This document shows, in pieces, positions 24,561 through 33,756 of a stretch of 64,000 nucleotides of DNA. The notes beneath the pieces are model-generated. The model was not told the DNA's origin and did no database searches. It saw nothing but the letters and a program-made list of their open reading frames with translations. The DNA lies in assembly GCF_024160145.1 (NCBI RefSeq), contig NZ_JAMYWQ010000013.1, positions 53,128 to 117,127 on the forward strand. Reading direction: 5' to 3'. Both the position numbers and the translations under genes were made by a program. The first letter of the stretch is position 1. Every line of letters starts with the position of its first letter. This stretch comes from Serratia nevei. Lineage in GTDB: Bacteria; Pseudomonadota; Gammaproteobacteria; Enterobacterales; Enterobacteriaceae.

Positions 24561-25615
24561 CCCAAGACCTTTTCGCCGCGGCGCTGCAACAGGCAGTGGA
24601 CATCGCGCGGCAGGCCCCCTCTTCACACAACTGCCAACCCTGGTCTCTCCGCTATGACACCGCCGCCCGATGCGGCCAGTTGGCTATCGACCGCCGTCGC
24701 GCCTTGCGGAGCCTGCCTTCGCTGGAACGCGAAATGCTGATGAGCTGCGGGATCTTCTTCGAGTACCTCAGCGCGCTGCTCAACTGTGCGGGCACGCCAC
24801 TCACCTGGCGCTGGGAGAATGCCCCCACGCATTTACTGAGCTTTGCCCCCGCCGCGCCCACCGCGCCCGATCGCGCCGCCCATCGCCAACTGGCGCAGCT
24901 GATCGGCGAACGGTATACCGCACGGGCGGCATATCAGCCTACGCCAATCAATGAAGCACAGCGGAAGCATCTGCAGACCCTGTTCGACGGAACGGCGAGT
25001 TCACTCAGCATCGCAGGTGACGAACGCGCCCGTCGTCGGGTCGCGCAGCTTACTGCCCGCCACGCCGCGCTCGATTTCTCGGATCGTCAGGCCTGGCGAG
25101 AAACCTATCAATATATCCGCTTCGACGAACGGCAACCTGCCGACGACGGTTTCCACCTGCATCACCTGTTTGGCCCGGTATCCCCGGCGTTCAAGCGCTT
25201 CTTCCAATTGGCGTTTCACCCTCGTTTAAGCCGGCTGGCGACCGGGCTGCGCTTGCCCGCTTATATGGCGCAAGGGTTGGCGCAACGCGTTGCGGAAGGC
25301 CCGCAATACCTGGCGCTGTGTCTGAACGACGAAAGTGCCGAAAACCTGTTCGCCACCGGCATGCGGCTTGGACGCCTGTGGCTCACGCTACAACACTGGG
25401 GTTGGGGATTACATCCGCTCAGCGTTCTGGTGCAACACGCCGAGGCGCGGCGCGAGCTCGCAGCCACCCTGGCGCTCACCGCGCCCCCGGTGTTTTTTGC
25501 CCGCTTCGGCCACCTGCAACAATTGGGCAGCGCAGCGCCCAGACGCAGCTGGCAAAGCATTTTGACCGCGCCGCCATCCGGCGAGTGCGTTCACCCGGGG
25601 AGCGATTCCCCTTAA
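24557..25615 (+). CDS. pigM: PigM, nitroreductase-fold oxidoreductase
   Basis: A 352-residue protein related to Acg-type nitroreductases, which bind FMN. The family hallmark is near the N-terminus (ARQAPSSHNCQPW, residues 18-29), and the C-terminal FMN-side motif is FATGMRLGRLWLTLQHWGWG. In the pathway it oxidises the alcohol HBM to the aldehyde HBC before methylation. A longer frame opens at 24440 inside pigL; ATG 24557 overlaps the pigL stop as ATGA, like most junctions in this cluster, and fits the family start. Confidence 0.94.
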   Translation: MTQDLFAAALQQAVDIARQAPSSHNCQPWSLRYDTAARCGQLAIDRRRALRSLPSLEREMLMSCGIFFEYLSALLNCAGTPLTWRWENAPTHLLSFAPAAPTAPDRAAHRQLAQLIGERYTARAAYQPTPINEAQRKHLQTLFDGTASSLSIAGDERARRRVAQLTARHAALDFSDRQAWRETYQYIRFDERQPADDGFHLHHLFGPVSPAFKRFFQLAFHPRLSRLATGLRLPAYMAQGLAQRVAEGPQYLALCLNDESAENLFATGMRLGRLWLTLQHWGWGLHPLSVLVQHAEARRELAATLALTAPPVFFARFGHLQQLGSAAPRRSWQSILTAPPSGECVHPGSDSP

Positions 25616-25633
25616 TCCGCAGAGGAGAACACA

Positions 25634-26362
25634 ATGAACGTATGGATTGCTTTGGCCGCTGTTTTGTTGGTCCTTGCGCTGCTGGCGTTTATCACCAGCC
25701 GTGGCGCACGGGATACCCGCCCGATGTTCCTGTGGGGGTTCAACGCCATGGGGCCGGTTACCCTGGTCTATTGCTATTTTGGCGAGGGCGATCTGAGCCA
25801 CAAAGCCCTGATCCTTGTCATGGTCGGTCTGTACCTGCTGCGCATGAACATCGTGCTGACACGCTGGTACGGCAACACCGCCGCCGCCAAACTCAAGGAT
25901 GTGATGCCCACGCAGCAGGTGCCGTGGCTGGCGGTGATGATGGTCATGATCTTCGGCGGCCTGTATTGTCTGCCCTTCTACTGGGCCAGCCAGCTGCAGG
26001 GGCCCTGGGGCACACTGCAATGGCTGGCCATTGGGGTCTACCTGATAGGCACGCTGTTCCACTTCGGCAGCGATTACCAAAAACGGCGCTTCAAACAGGA
26101 TCCGAACAATAAAGGCCGGCTGCTGAAGAGTGGCTTTTGGGGGGTGGCGCGCCACCCGAATTATTTCGGCGACTTTCTTATTTTCATCAGCTTCGGGCTG
26201 CTTGCCGGTAACCTGTTTGGCCTTATCGCCCCGCTGACCAACCTGGTCCAGTATTTCGCCGACGCCATTCCCAAAAGCGAGAAAATGGCCGAGAAGCGCT
26301 ACGGAGAAGTCTGGCGCAACTATAAACGCCAGGTGAAATGCTTCATTCCTTTCGTGCTGTAA
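25634..26362 (+). CDS. pigN: PigN, membrane protein of the isoprenylcysteine methyltransferase / DUF1295 fold
   Basis: A 242-residue integral membrane protein with about six hydrophobic segments (for example 4-21, 58-74, 97-118, 127-145, 181-201). The DUF1295/ICMT-type signature GFWGVARHPNYFGDFLIF is at 168-184, followed by the KxxxxEKRYGE tail. It is needed with PigF for efficient O-methylation of HBC to MBC in Serratia; whether it binds SAM itself or holds the substrate at the membrane is open. AGAGGAG before ATG 25634 is a strong ribosome-binding site. It is the last pig gene: no pigO homologue follows, unlike in Serratia sp. ATCC 39006. Confidence 0.94.
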   Translation: MNVWIALAAVLLVLALLAFITSRGARDTRPMFLWGFNAMGPVTLVYCYFGEGDLSHKALILVMVGLYLLRMNIVLTRWYGNTAAAKLKDVMPTQQVPWLAVMMVMIFGGLYCLPFYWASQLQGPWGTLQWLAIGVYLIGTLFHFGSDYQKRRFKQDPNNKGRLLKSGFWGVARHPNYFGDFLIFISFGLLAGNLFGLIAPLTNLVQYFADAIPKSEKMAEKRYGEVWRNYKRQVKCFIPFVL

Positions 26363-26470
26363 CCCCGGCGCGGCGGCGCGGCCCGGGTAAGACCACCGCG
26401 CTGCCGCCGATGAGACGCCTTGTTATACCGAGCAAAACGACCGTCACGCCCGCGCAAGTAAAAAACCGCC

Positions 26471-26501
26471 TTGACCTTACCCTTGCGGGAAGGTTTAAGC
26501 T
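26471..26501 (+). promoter_or_regulatory. CueR-controlled copA promoter
   Basis: -35 TTGACC (26471-26476) and -10 TAAGCT (26496-26501) are separated by 19 bp, the over-long spacing typical of MerR-family promoters. An inverted repeat ACCTT-11 bases-AAGGT fills the spacer (26474-26494) and is nearly identical to the CueR site of E. coli copA. CueR bound to Cu(I) should distort this spacer and activate copA. The upstream part of the gap (26363-26470) shows no hairpin with a T-run after pigN. Confidence 0.9.
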
Positions 26502-26569
26502 CCATGCCTAGTGATAACCGGTCAGGCGGTCAACAGCTAAACGCCGCCTTCCAAGCAAGGAGTCCAATC

Positions 26570-29281
26570 ATGTCACACACCACTATGCTGGCATTGCAGG
26601 GGCTGTCCTGCATGAACTGCGCGCAGCGGGTGAAAAAAACCCTGGAAAGCCGCAGCGATGTCGAACAGGCGGACGTTAACGTGCATTACGCCAAAGTGAC
26701 CGGCGACGCGCCGGACAGCGCGCTGATCGACAGCGTGATCGCCGCCGGTTATCAGGCCGAAGTCGCGCCGCACGCCGATACCGAACTGCAGCTGAGCGGC
26801 CTGAGCTGCATGCACTGCGTCGGCAGCACCCGCAAGGCGCTGGAAGCCGTGCCGGGCGTGTTCGCCGCCGACGTCACTATCGACAGCGCGAAAGTGTACG
26901 GCGATGCAGACCCGCAGGCGCTGATCGCCGCGGTGGAAGAGGCCGGTTATCACGCCAGCGTAGCGGGTGCCGTCGCCCCAAAAACTGAGCCGTTGACTGA
27001 CGCAACACCTTCGTTGCCGGACGTTCAGCCAGCGGCGCAACCTTCCCTTCCGGCAACCGACGGCGCGGACGACAGCGTACAGCTGCTGCTCAGCGGCATG
27101 ACCTGTGCCAGCTGCGTCAATAAAGTGCAGCAGGCGCTGCAAAGCGTTCCCGGCGTAGAGCATGCGCGCGTCAACCTGGCGGAACGCAGCGCGCTGGTGA
27201 CCGGCGCCGCCGATGCGCAGGCGCTGGTGGCGGCAGTGGAAAAAGCCGGCTACGGCGCCGAGATGATTCAGGACGAGACCGAACGCCGCGAGCGCCAGCA
27301 GCAGACCGCACGCGCCAACATGAAGCGCTTTAGCTGGCAGGCGGCGCTGGGCCTGGCCTTGGGTATCCCGCTGATGGCCTGGGGACTGTTCGGCGGCAGC
27401 ATGACGCTGACGCCGGAAACCCAGCGCCCCTGGCTGCTGGTCGGCGTCATTACCCTGGCGGTGATGGTATTCGCCGGCGGGCACTTCTACCGCAACGCCT
27501 GGCGCGCGCTGATGAACGGCAGCGCTACCATGGACACCCTGGTGGCGCTCGGCACCGGTGCCGCCTGGCTTTACTCGATCGCCGTCAACATTTGGCCCGA
27601 TTTCTTTCCGATGGAAGCTCGCCACCTCTATTACGAGGCCAGCGCGATGATCATCGGTTTGATCAACCTCGGCCATGCGCTGGAGCAGCGCGCCCGGCAG
27701 CGATCTTCGCAGGCGCTCGAGCGGTTGTTGGATCTGACGCCGCCCACCGCGCGGCTGGTGACCGACGACGGCGAACGCGACATCCCGCTGGCGGAGGTGC
27801 AGCTCGGCATGACGCTGCGGCTGACCACCGGCGATCGCGTGCCGGTCGACGGTGAAATCGTGCAGGGTGAAGTCTGGCTCGATGAAGCGATGCTGACCGG
27901 TGAAGCGGTGCCGCAGCAGAAAGGCCCCGGCGATACGGTACATGCCGGAACGGTGGTCGACGACGGCAGCGTGCTGTTCCGCGCCGCCGCCATCGGCAGC
28001 CAAACCACGCTGGCGCGCATCATCAAACTGGTGCGTCAGGCGCAGAGCAGTAAACCGGCGATCGGCCAACTGGCCGACCGCGTCTCGGCGGTGTTCGTGC
28101 CGGCGGTGGTGGCGATCGCCCTGTTCAGCGCGGCGATGTGGTACTTCTTCGGCCCGCAGCCGCAGCTGGTCTACACGCTGGTGATCGCCACTACGGTGCT
28201 GATCATCGCCTGCCCGTGCGCATTGGGCCTGGCAACGCCGATGTCGATCATCTCCGGCGTCGGCCGCGCGGCGGAGTTCGGCGTGCTGGTACGCGACGCC
28301 GACGCCCTGCAGCAGGCCAGCCGGCTGGACACCCTGGTGTTCGACAAAACCGGCACCCTGACCGAAGGGAAGCCGCAGGTGGTGGAGATCCTGACCTTCA
28401 ATCAGGTCAGCGAGCAGCAGGCGGTCGGCTGGGCCGCGGCGCTGGAGCAAGGCTCCAACCACCCGCTGGCGCGCGCCATCATGGAGCGCGCCGCCGGGCA
28501 AACGCTGCCGCAGGTCGCGCAGTTCCGCACCCTGCGCGGTGCCGGCGTCAGCGGGGAGATCGACGGCGTGCAGTTGCTGCTGGGCAACGCCGCGCTGCTG
28601 GAACAGCATCAGGTCGCGACTGCCGAACTGGAAGCACCGATGCGCGCCCAGGCCGAACGCGGCGTGACGCCGGTGCTGTTGGCTGTTAACGGTAAACCGG
28701 CCGCGCTGTTCGCCATTCGCGATCCGCTGCGCGAGGACAGCGTCGCGGCGCTGCAACGTCTGCACCAGCAGGGGTATCAGCTGGTAATGCTGACCGGTGA
28801 CAACCCGGTGACCGCCAACGCCATCGCCAAAGAGGCCGGGATCGATCGGGTGATTGCCGGGGTGCTGCCGGACGGCAAAGCGGCGGCGATCAAGCAGCTG
28901 CAGGCGCAAGGCCAGCGCGTGGCAATGGTCGGCGACGGCATCAACGACGCCCCGGCGCTGGCGCAGGCCGACGTGGGCATCGCGATGGGCGGTGGCAGCG
29001 ACATCGCCATCGAGACTGCCGCCATCACCCTGATGCGCCACAGCCTGCACGGCGTGGCGGATGCGGTGGAACTGTCGAAGGCCACGCTGCGCAATATGAA
29101 ACAGAACCTGTTCGGCGCCTTTATCTACAATACGCTGGGCATTCCAATCGCCGCCGGCGTGCTCTACCCGCTGACCGGCACGCTGCTCAGCCCGGTGGTG
29201 GCGGGCGCCGCGATGGCGCTGTCGTCGATTACCGTGGTCAGCAACGCCAACCGGCTGCTGCGTTTTAAACCCAGGAAGTGA
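26570..29281 (+). CDS. copA: CopA, Cu(I)-exporting P1B-type ATPase with three metal-binding domains
   Basis: A 903-residue inner-membrane pump that exports Cu(I) to the periplasm. It has three N-terminal HMA domains with CxxC pairs at 14/17, 80/83 and 179/182 (E. coli CopA has two), eight expected membrane helices, the TGEA dephosphorylation loop, the CPC metal site at 548-550, the phosphorylated Asp592 in [10 protein letters not shown], the GSNHPLAR nucleotide-binding motif and [13 protein letters not shown] 26570 follows CAAGGAG; an upstream in-frame ATG lies inside the promoter and is unlikely. A slippery CCCAAAA after the second HMA domain may give a short copper-chaperone product (separate entry). 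Confidence 0.97.
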   Translation: MSHTTMLALQGLSCMNCAQRVKKTLESRSDVEQADVNVHYAKVTGDAPDSALIDSVIAAGYQAEVAPHADTELQLSGLSCMHCVGSTRKALEAVPGVFAADVTIDSAKVYGDADPQALIAAVEEAGYHASVAGAVAPKTEPLTDATPSLPDVQPAAQPSLPATDGADDSVQLLLSGMTCASCVNKVQQALQSVPGVEHARVNLAERSALVTGAADAQALVAAVEKAGYGAEMIQDETERRERQQQTARANMKRFSWQAALGLALGIPLMAWGLFGGSMTLTPETQRPWLLVGVITLAVMVFAGGHFYRNAWRALMNGSATMDTLVALGTGAAWLYSIAVNIWPDFFPMEARHLYYEASAMIIGLINLGHALEQRARQRSSQALERLLDLTPPTARLVTDDGERDIPLAEVQLGMTLRLTTGDRVPVDGEIVQGEVWLDEAMLTGEAVPQQKGPGDTVHAGTVVDDGSVLFRAAAIGSQTTLARIIKLVRQAQSSKPAIGQLADRVSAVFVPAVVAIALFSAAMWYFFGPQPQLVYTLVIATTVLIIACPCALGLATPMSIISGVGRAAEFGVLVRDADALQQASRLDTLVFDKTGTLTEGKPQVVEILTFNQVSEQQAVGWAAALEQGSNHPLARAIMERAAGQTLPQVAQFRTLRGAGVSGEIDGVQLLLGNAALLEQHQVATAELEAPMRAQAERGVTPVLLAVNGKPAALFAIRDPLREDSVAALQRLHQQGYQLVMLTGDNPVTANAIAKEAGIDRVIAGVLPDGKAAAIKQLQAQGQRVAMVGDGINDAPALAQADVGIAMGGGSDIAIETAAITLMRHSLHGVADAVELSKATLRNMKQNLFGAFIYNTLGIPIAAGVLYPLTGTLLSPVVAGAAMALSSITVVSNANRLLRFKPRK
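26977..26988 (+). promoter_or_regulatory. predicted programmed -1 frameshift site in copA
   Basis: Heptamer C CCA AAA (26977-26983) in the zero frame, codons 137-138. Slipping by -1 gives CCC AAA AAC TGA, with the stop at 26986-26988, so the product would have 139 residues and contain HMA domains 1 and 2. E. coli copA uses a CCCAAAG site in the equivalent linker, also followed at once by a -1 stop, to make the chaperone CopA(Z). I see only a weak 5-bp stem downstream (27002-27017). Confidence 0.6.
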
Positions 29282-29286
29282 TCGCC

Positions 29287-29312
29287 GGGGCGCCGTCATG
29301 GCGCCCCGCTGT
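29287..29312 (+). terminator. copA transcription terminator
   Basis: GGGGCGCC (29287-29294), 5-base loop and GGCGCCCC (29300-29307), followed by GCTGTTTT. It lies six bases after the copA stop. The T-run is broken by GC, so efficiency is uncertain. Confidence 0.65.
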
Positions 29313-29414
29313 TTTCCGGGCTTCCCTGCGCGGCGGATAGCGTTTAGCATGAATGACGATTTTCCCTCGCCTTTCGTGCTGAAACGCGCACCCGTTATTC
29401 AGGAGTCACGCCGT

Positions 29415-30221
29415 ATGGGTCAACTGTTACGCCGCCTCGCCGCCTTTCTCGGCCTGATCTCGCCCAAGAGTTACGCTTATCCGGCGCTGGACATCACGTT
29501 GCCGGGCGATCGTCGGCTGCATCTGGTGGGCAGCATCCATATGGGCACCGTCGATATGTCGCCGCTGCCGGTGCGGCTGGCCGCCCGGCTGCAGCAGGCC
29601 GATGCGCTGATCGTCGAGGCGGATATCACCGACGCCGCCTCGCCTTTCGACCACGCCGAGCAGCAGCCGGCACTGGAACAGCGCCTGTCCGCCGAAGAGT
29701 TTCAACAATTGCTGACGCTGTGCCATGAACTGGGTGCCGATCCGCACACTTTCGCCACCTTGCCCGGCTGGCAGGTGGCGTTGATGATGCAGGCGCGCCA
29801 GGCTCAGCGTCTGGGGCTGCGGGCGGAGTACGGCGTAGACTATCAGTTACTGCAGGCCGCCCGGGCGCAGGCCAAACCGGTGATCGAGCTGGAAGGGGCG
29901 CAGCAACAGCTGGCGATGCTGGAACAGTTGCCGGAAGGCGGCATTGCGCTGCTGCGCGATACGCTGGAGCACTGGCACACCAACGCGCGGCTGCTGCAAA
30001 CCATGGTGAGCTGGTGGCTGGACGCCAAACCGCGCGGCACGCTGGACACCTTGCCCGCCACCTTCAGCGCCGGGCTGTACGACGTGCTGATGCATCAGCG
30101 CAATCGCGCCTGGCGGCGTCAGCTGGAGGCGCTGCCGGCCGGTGACTATGTGGTGGCGGTCGGCGCATTGCACCTGTACGGCGAGGATAACCTGCCGGCG
30201 ATGCTGCAACCGCAGGGGTAA
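29415..30221 (+). CDS. ybaP: YbaP, TraB/GumN-family protein
   Basis: A 268-residue TraB-type protein (E. coli YbaP has 264). Conserved blocks are HLVGSIHMGTVDMSPLP with the invariant GSIHMG, EAD (DALIVEAD), LGLRAEYGVDYQLL, VIELEG and, at the end, VAVGALHLYGEDNL. These two His/Glu-bearing ends form the predicted metal-dependent hydrolase centre of the family, relatives of Tiki proteases; the substrate of YbaP is not known. Upstream in-frame starts at 29298 and 29349 lack a ribosome-binding site; ATG 29415 follows CAGGAG and matches the E. coli start. Its stop codon overlaps the 3' end of chiX on the other strand. Confidence 0.92.
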   Translation: MGQLLRRLAAFLGLISPKSYAYPALDITLPGDRRLHLVGSIHMGTVDMSPLPVRLAARLQQADALIVEADITDAASPFDHAEQQPALEQRLSAEEFQQLLTLCHELGADPHTFATLPGWQVALMMQARQAQRLGLRAEYGVDYQLLQAARAQAKPVIELEGAQQQLAMLEQLPEGGIALLRDTLEHWHTNARLLQTMVSWWLDAKPRGTLDTLPATFSAGLYDVLMHQRNRAWRRQLEALPAGDYVVAVGALHLYGEDNLPAMLQPQG

Positions 30222-30306
30222 AAAAGAGGCCAATATCGCTATTGGCCAGTCAAAGAGGAATTTCTTGTATTCTAGTTATACGCATAGCAACCGTGTTAAC
30301 GGTTAC
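30220..30306 (-). ncRNA. chiX: ChiX (SroB) Hfq-dependent small RNA
   Basis: The minus strand between ybaP and ybaK matches the E. coli ChiX core: GAAATTCCTCTTTGAC (30264-30249), then the terminator hairpin GGCCAATA-GCGA-TATTGGCC (30247-30228) and a U-rich end. The location is the same as in E. coli. The TTCCTCTTT segment pairs with the ribosome-binding site of the chitoporin gene chiP and silences it until chitin-derived sugars are present. The 5' part (a small AACCG/CGGTT hairpin, 30304-30289) has diverged, so the 5' end is estimated from E. coli spacing. Its terminator overlaps the ybaP stop codon, so transcription of ybaP and chiX may interfere. Confidence 0.9.
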
Positions 30307-30449
30307 AGTAAACAGGGTAGCAACCCGGTGAATATCTTGGCAACCCGCTTTATGTAACAGCCGCCCAGGTTGCCGGACAGGTCGGATTTTTGTATTTTTA
30401 AGGCTGGTTATCACCCTTTCCCCGCAGGGGACATTCTGGACAACACATC

Positions 30450-30929
30450 ATGACGCCCGCAGTCGTTCTGCTTGAGAAACAAAAGGTCACCTTTACCCTT
30501 CATCCTTATCACCACGACAGCGACGAAACCAATTTCGGCGACGAAGCGGTGAGGAAGCTGGGGCTGGATGCCGATCGGGTTTACAAAACGCTGCTGGTGG
30601 CGCTGAACGGCGACGCCAAACACCTGGCGGTGGCGGTGACGCCGGTCGCGACCCAGCTGGATTTGAAAAAGGTCGCCCGCGCCCTCGGTGCCAAAAAGGC
30701 CGAGATGGCCGATCCGCAGCTGGCGCAGCGCGTCACCGGTTATCTGGTGGGCGGCATCAGCCCGCTGGGGCAGAAAAAACGGCTGCCGACGGTGATCGAC
30801 AGCCCGGCGCAAGCGTTCGCCACCATCTACGTTTCCGGCGGCAAACGCGGGTTGGACATTGAGCTGGCCGCCGTCGATTTGTGCCGCCTGCTGGCCGGCA
30901 GCTTCGCCGACATCGCCAAACGCGATTGA
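30450..30929 (+). CDS. ybaK: YbaK, Cys-tRNA(Pro)/Cys-tRNA(Cys) deacylase
   Basis: A 159-residue INS-superfamily trans-editing protein, the same length as in E. coli. It hydrolyses Cys-tRNAPro formed by mistaken charging of tRNAPro with cysteine by prolyl-tRNA synthetase. Family residues seen are LHPYHHD near the N-terminus, the invariant lysine in RVYKTLLV, the GAKKAEMA block and [18 protein letters not shown]. The leader (30307-30449) holds the chiX promoter on the opposite strand; I see no confident promoter for ybaK. It converges on the PBP4-like gene with only ten bases between stops. Confidence 0.95.
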   Translation: MTPAVVLLEKQKVTFTLHPYHHDSDETNFGDEAVRKLGLDADRVYKTLLVALNGDAKHLAVAVTPVATQLDLKKVARALGAKKAEMADPQLAQRVTGYLVGGISPLGQKKRLPTVIDSPAQAFATIYVSGGKRGLDIELAAVDLCRLLAGSFADIAKRD

Positions 30930-30939
30930 TGCCGCCTTC

Positions 30940-32406
30940 TCAGCGGCACACCACCGTGGCGTCACAGGCCGCCAGCGTCTCCACCAGGCGGTCCTCCAGC
31001 GCCTTCACCTGCGCGCCGGGCACCAGATAGTTATTGCTGATGATGGCGAACGCCAGCGGCCGCCCGGTCGCCGAATCGACATAGCCACTGAGCGACGACA
31101 CCCCTGTCATGGAACCGCTCTTGGCGTGGGCGCGCCCCGCCGCCGCGCTTTTCACCATGCGGTTTTGCAGCGTACCGCCCACCAGCAGCCCCGGCTGGCC
31201 CGCGACGGGCAAGGCGTTATACCAGTCGGCGAACCACGGCTGTTTTCTGGCCGCCAGCAGCAGCGTCGTCAGCTGCTGCGGCGTGATCTGGTTCATGCGC
31301 GACAGCCCTGAACCGTCCACCTGGCGATACGCATCGGCCGCGATGCCCTGGCTTTGCACAAACCGGCCAATCGCCTGCAGGCCGGCGGCCCAATCCCCCT
31401 TGCCCTGCGTCTTGCGGCCCATCGCTTTGGTCAGTACCTCGCCGTAACCGTTATTGGACACTTTCAGGAAGGTGACGACCAGGCGTGAGAGCGGCGGCGA
31501 GGTTTTCTCGGCCAGCAGCCGGGCATCCGCAGGGGTCACGCCCTCTTCAGCATTACCGCGCAGGGTAATGCCGTGCGCGCGCAGGGCATTTTGCAATAAG
31601 GCGCCAACCACGCGGGCGGGTTGCTCGACGGTGATCAATCGCGAGCGGGCCTCTGCCTGCGCGGCGATGGTGCCGCTGACCACGATCCGGTTACTGCCCG
31701 GCCGGCGTTCGAACGTCAGTGCGGTGTCGCCGCCGGTGGTGGTGTGGTTGACCAGCGTCACCGCGTCATTGGCGGGATAGAAACTCACCAGCCCTGGCGC
31801 ACCGGCGCGGGTGCCCGGCTGCACGTCCACCCGCACCACATTGATATCGCCGCCGGGGGTAAAGGCGTAGTTCAGCGCCGAGATCGGCGCGGCGAAGGCG
31901 AAGGGTTCGTCGTCCCAGCTCCAGCCGGCGCCGAATGGCGTGTGATCAAACGCGTTGGCGTCCAGGATCAGCCGCCCATGAATATGGCGGATACCGCGCT
32001 GCGCCAGCGTGGCGGCGAAGGTGTCGAGATCGTCCGGGTGCAACGTCGGATCGCCGCTGCCCTGCAGATAGAGATCCCCCCGCAAGGTGTCGCCACGCTG
32101 CTCGCCGGTGGTCAGCAGCCGGGTTGCAAACCGATAATCCGCCCCCAGCACGCCGAACGCCGCCAGAGAAGTAAACATCTTCATGTTGGAAGCCGGTGCC
32201 AAACGCTGCGCCGCGTGCGCCTGATACAGCACGGCGCCGCTCTCGGCATCGCGCACCATCACGCCGCTCGACGCCCCAACCAGCGCCTTATCCTGGCTGA
32301 GGGCCGCCAGCGCCTGGCCAAGCGTTTGCTCATGACGTTGGCCGGATGACGAACACCCCGCCAGCGCCAGGATGGCGGGCAGCAGCCAGCCTGCGGTTTT
32401 CAACAT
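30940..32406 (-). CDS. PBP4-like D-alanyl-D-alanine carboxypeptidase/endopeptidase, predicted lipoprotein
   Basis: A 488-residue class C penicillin-binding protein (peptidase S13, DacB type). The three active-site motifs are in order: SNMK (after QRLAPA, about residue 72), SNN in FLKVSNNGYG, and KSG in HAKSGSMTG. Between the first two lies the domain insertion typical of PBP4. The N-terminus has a lipobox ending at Cys18 (LALAGC), so the protein should be lipidated in the periplasm, unlike E. coli DacB. It would trim or cut peptidoglycan cross-links. AGGAAG precedes ATG 32406. This gene and the next two are absent from this position in E. coli. Confidence 0.85.
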   Translation of the reverse strand: MLKTAGWLLPAILALAGCSSSGQRHEQTLGQALAALSQDKALVGASSGVMVRDAESGAVLYQAHAAQRLAPASNMKMFTSLAAFGVLGADYRFATRLLTTGEQRGDTLRGDLYLQGSGDPTLHPDDLDTFAATLAQRGIRHIHGRLILDANAFDHTPFGAGWSWDDEPFAFAAPISALNYAFTPGGDINVVRVDVQPGTRAGAPGLVSFYPANDAVTLVNHTTTGGDTALTFERRPGSNRIVVSGTIAAQAEARSRLITVEQPARVVGALLQNALRAHGITLRGNAEEGVTPADARLLAEKTSPPLSRLVVTFLKVSNNGYGEVLTKAMGRKTQGKGDWAAGLQAIGRFVQSQGIAADAYRQVDGSGLSRMNQITPQQLTTLLLAARKQPWFADWYNALPVAGQPGLLVGGTLQNRMVKSAAAGRAHAKSGSMTGVSSLSGYVDSATGRPLAFAIISNNYLVPGAQVKALEDRLVETLAACDATVVCR

Positions 32407-32498
32407 GTCATCTTCCTGTTTGCGTTATCAAAACCAAATTGTCGCTCAGGCTATCATTGGAAGGCGGCGGTGGCGAGAATGTCCGACCTGCTTATCAC

Positions 32499-33656
32499 TC
32501 AGATACGCTCAGACAACGCCAAACGGCGCTCGTTGTGCACCACCCGCCACGCCAACAGCAGCACGCAGAGGCTGCTGAGCGACAGCACGGTGCCCAGGTG
32601 CTGCGACAGCCCCGCCAGCACCAAGCCACCGCCGAGCATCAGGTAATACATCAGGCCAAGGATGGCGCCGGCAGAGCCCATGCAGTCTTGATACTGGCGC
32701 AGCGCGCGCGCCAGGATATTGGGAATGGCGATGCCGTATGCCATCACCACCAGCATCATCGGCAACACAAACCACAAGGTCCCTTCCAGCAGCAGTACCA
32801 GCAGGCCGCCGGTCAGCGACAACGCGCAGGCCAGCATCAACAACGCAGGGAACCGCCAGTGCTTGCCGATCAAAAACGTGTTGATCGCCGCGCCGATACC
32901 CACCCCGGCCGCCAACACCAAACCGGTATAACCGAACCACTGCGCCGGCAGTTCCAACGCCGAGAAGTAGAATGGCGCCAGTTGGTAATAGCTGAACATG
33001 CAAATATTGAACAACGCCACCAACAGCGCACTGAGCCAAATATCCCCGTCCTTGATCATCCGTCCCAGCGTGCCGAAAAATGAATGCTTCACCACCTGCT
33101 GCGGACGCGTCTCCGGCAGTTGCCAACCGGCATAGCCCAGCAACAGCGCCGCCAACAGCGCCAAACCGCCAAACACCCCCTGATAGCCCCAATAGTGAGT
33201 CAGCACGGCGCCGCTCAATACGCCAAGCGCCGGGCTGATCGCCATGGCGATCCCCATCACCGAGAACACCCGCGCCAACGCATAACCGTCGAAGCGATCG
33301 CGAATCACCGTTTGCGTCCCGACCGAACCGACCGCCGCGCCAAAGGCGGCCAGCACCCGCGCCGCCAGCAGCACGCTGAAGCTGCCGCTGAACAGCGCGA
33401 CGAGAGAAGCCAGCAGATAGAACGTCAGCCCGGCCAAAATGGTTGGACGGCGCCCGATGAGGTCGCACATCCGTCCCCATACCACCACGCCCAGCGCAAA
33501 GGCAAGAAAGTAACAAGAGAGCGTTTGCGCCGCCATTTCCGCACTCACCCGGAAACCGTGCGCAATGTGCGTCAATGCCGGGCTGTAGATGGTCTCCACC
33601 ACCTGGGGAAACATCATCATCGACGTCGCCAATGTCAGCGTCAGTTTACGTTGCAT
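32499..33656 (-). CDS. MFS transporter, Bcr/CflA drug-resistance type
   Basis: A 385-residue major facilitator protein with about twelve hydrophobic segments. The loop 2-3 signature WGRMCDLIGRRPTIL and the helix-5 motif ISPALGVLSGA (antiporter motif C type) indicate drug:H+ antiport. SPALTHIAHGF near the N-terminus is typical of the Bcr/CflA group. ATG 33656 follows AGGAT at good spacing; an in-frame start at 33689 has none. The gene is divergent from an AraC-type regulator 100 bp away, which probably controls it. The substrate cannot be read from the sequence. Confidence 0.85.
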   Translation of the reverse strand: MQRKLTLTLATSMMMFPQVVETIYSPALTHIAHGFRVSAEMAAQTLSCYFLAFALGVVVWGRMCDLIGRRPTILAGLTFYLLASLVALFSGSFSVLLAARVLAAFGAAVGSVGTQTVIRDRFDGYALARVFSVMGIAMAISPALGVLSGAVLTHYWGYQGVFGGLALLAALLLGYAGWQLPETRPQQVVKHSFFGTLGRMIKDGDIWLSALLVALFNICMFSYYQLAPFYFSALELPAQWFGYTGLVLAAGVGIGAAINTFLIGKHWRFPALLMLACALSLTGGLLVLLLEGTLWFVLPMMLVVMAYGIAIPNILARALRQYQDCMGSAGAILGLMYYLMLGGGLVLAGLSQHLGTVLSLSSLCVLLLAWRVVHNERRLALSERI

Positions 33657-33756
33657 AGCAGATCCTGTAGCCAAGAATAAGCTGCACAAGGTAGCATCGG
33701 CTCCCCGTGGACGATTACAATATAAAAGACAATAAATTTACAAAATCGGACATGCT

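Noticed and set aside
26573..29350. 925-residue open frame antisense to copA
   Set aside because: Low-complexity His/Arg/Gln-rich translation produced by codon bias of the GC-rich sense gene; no start signal and no family resemblance.
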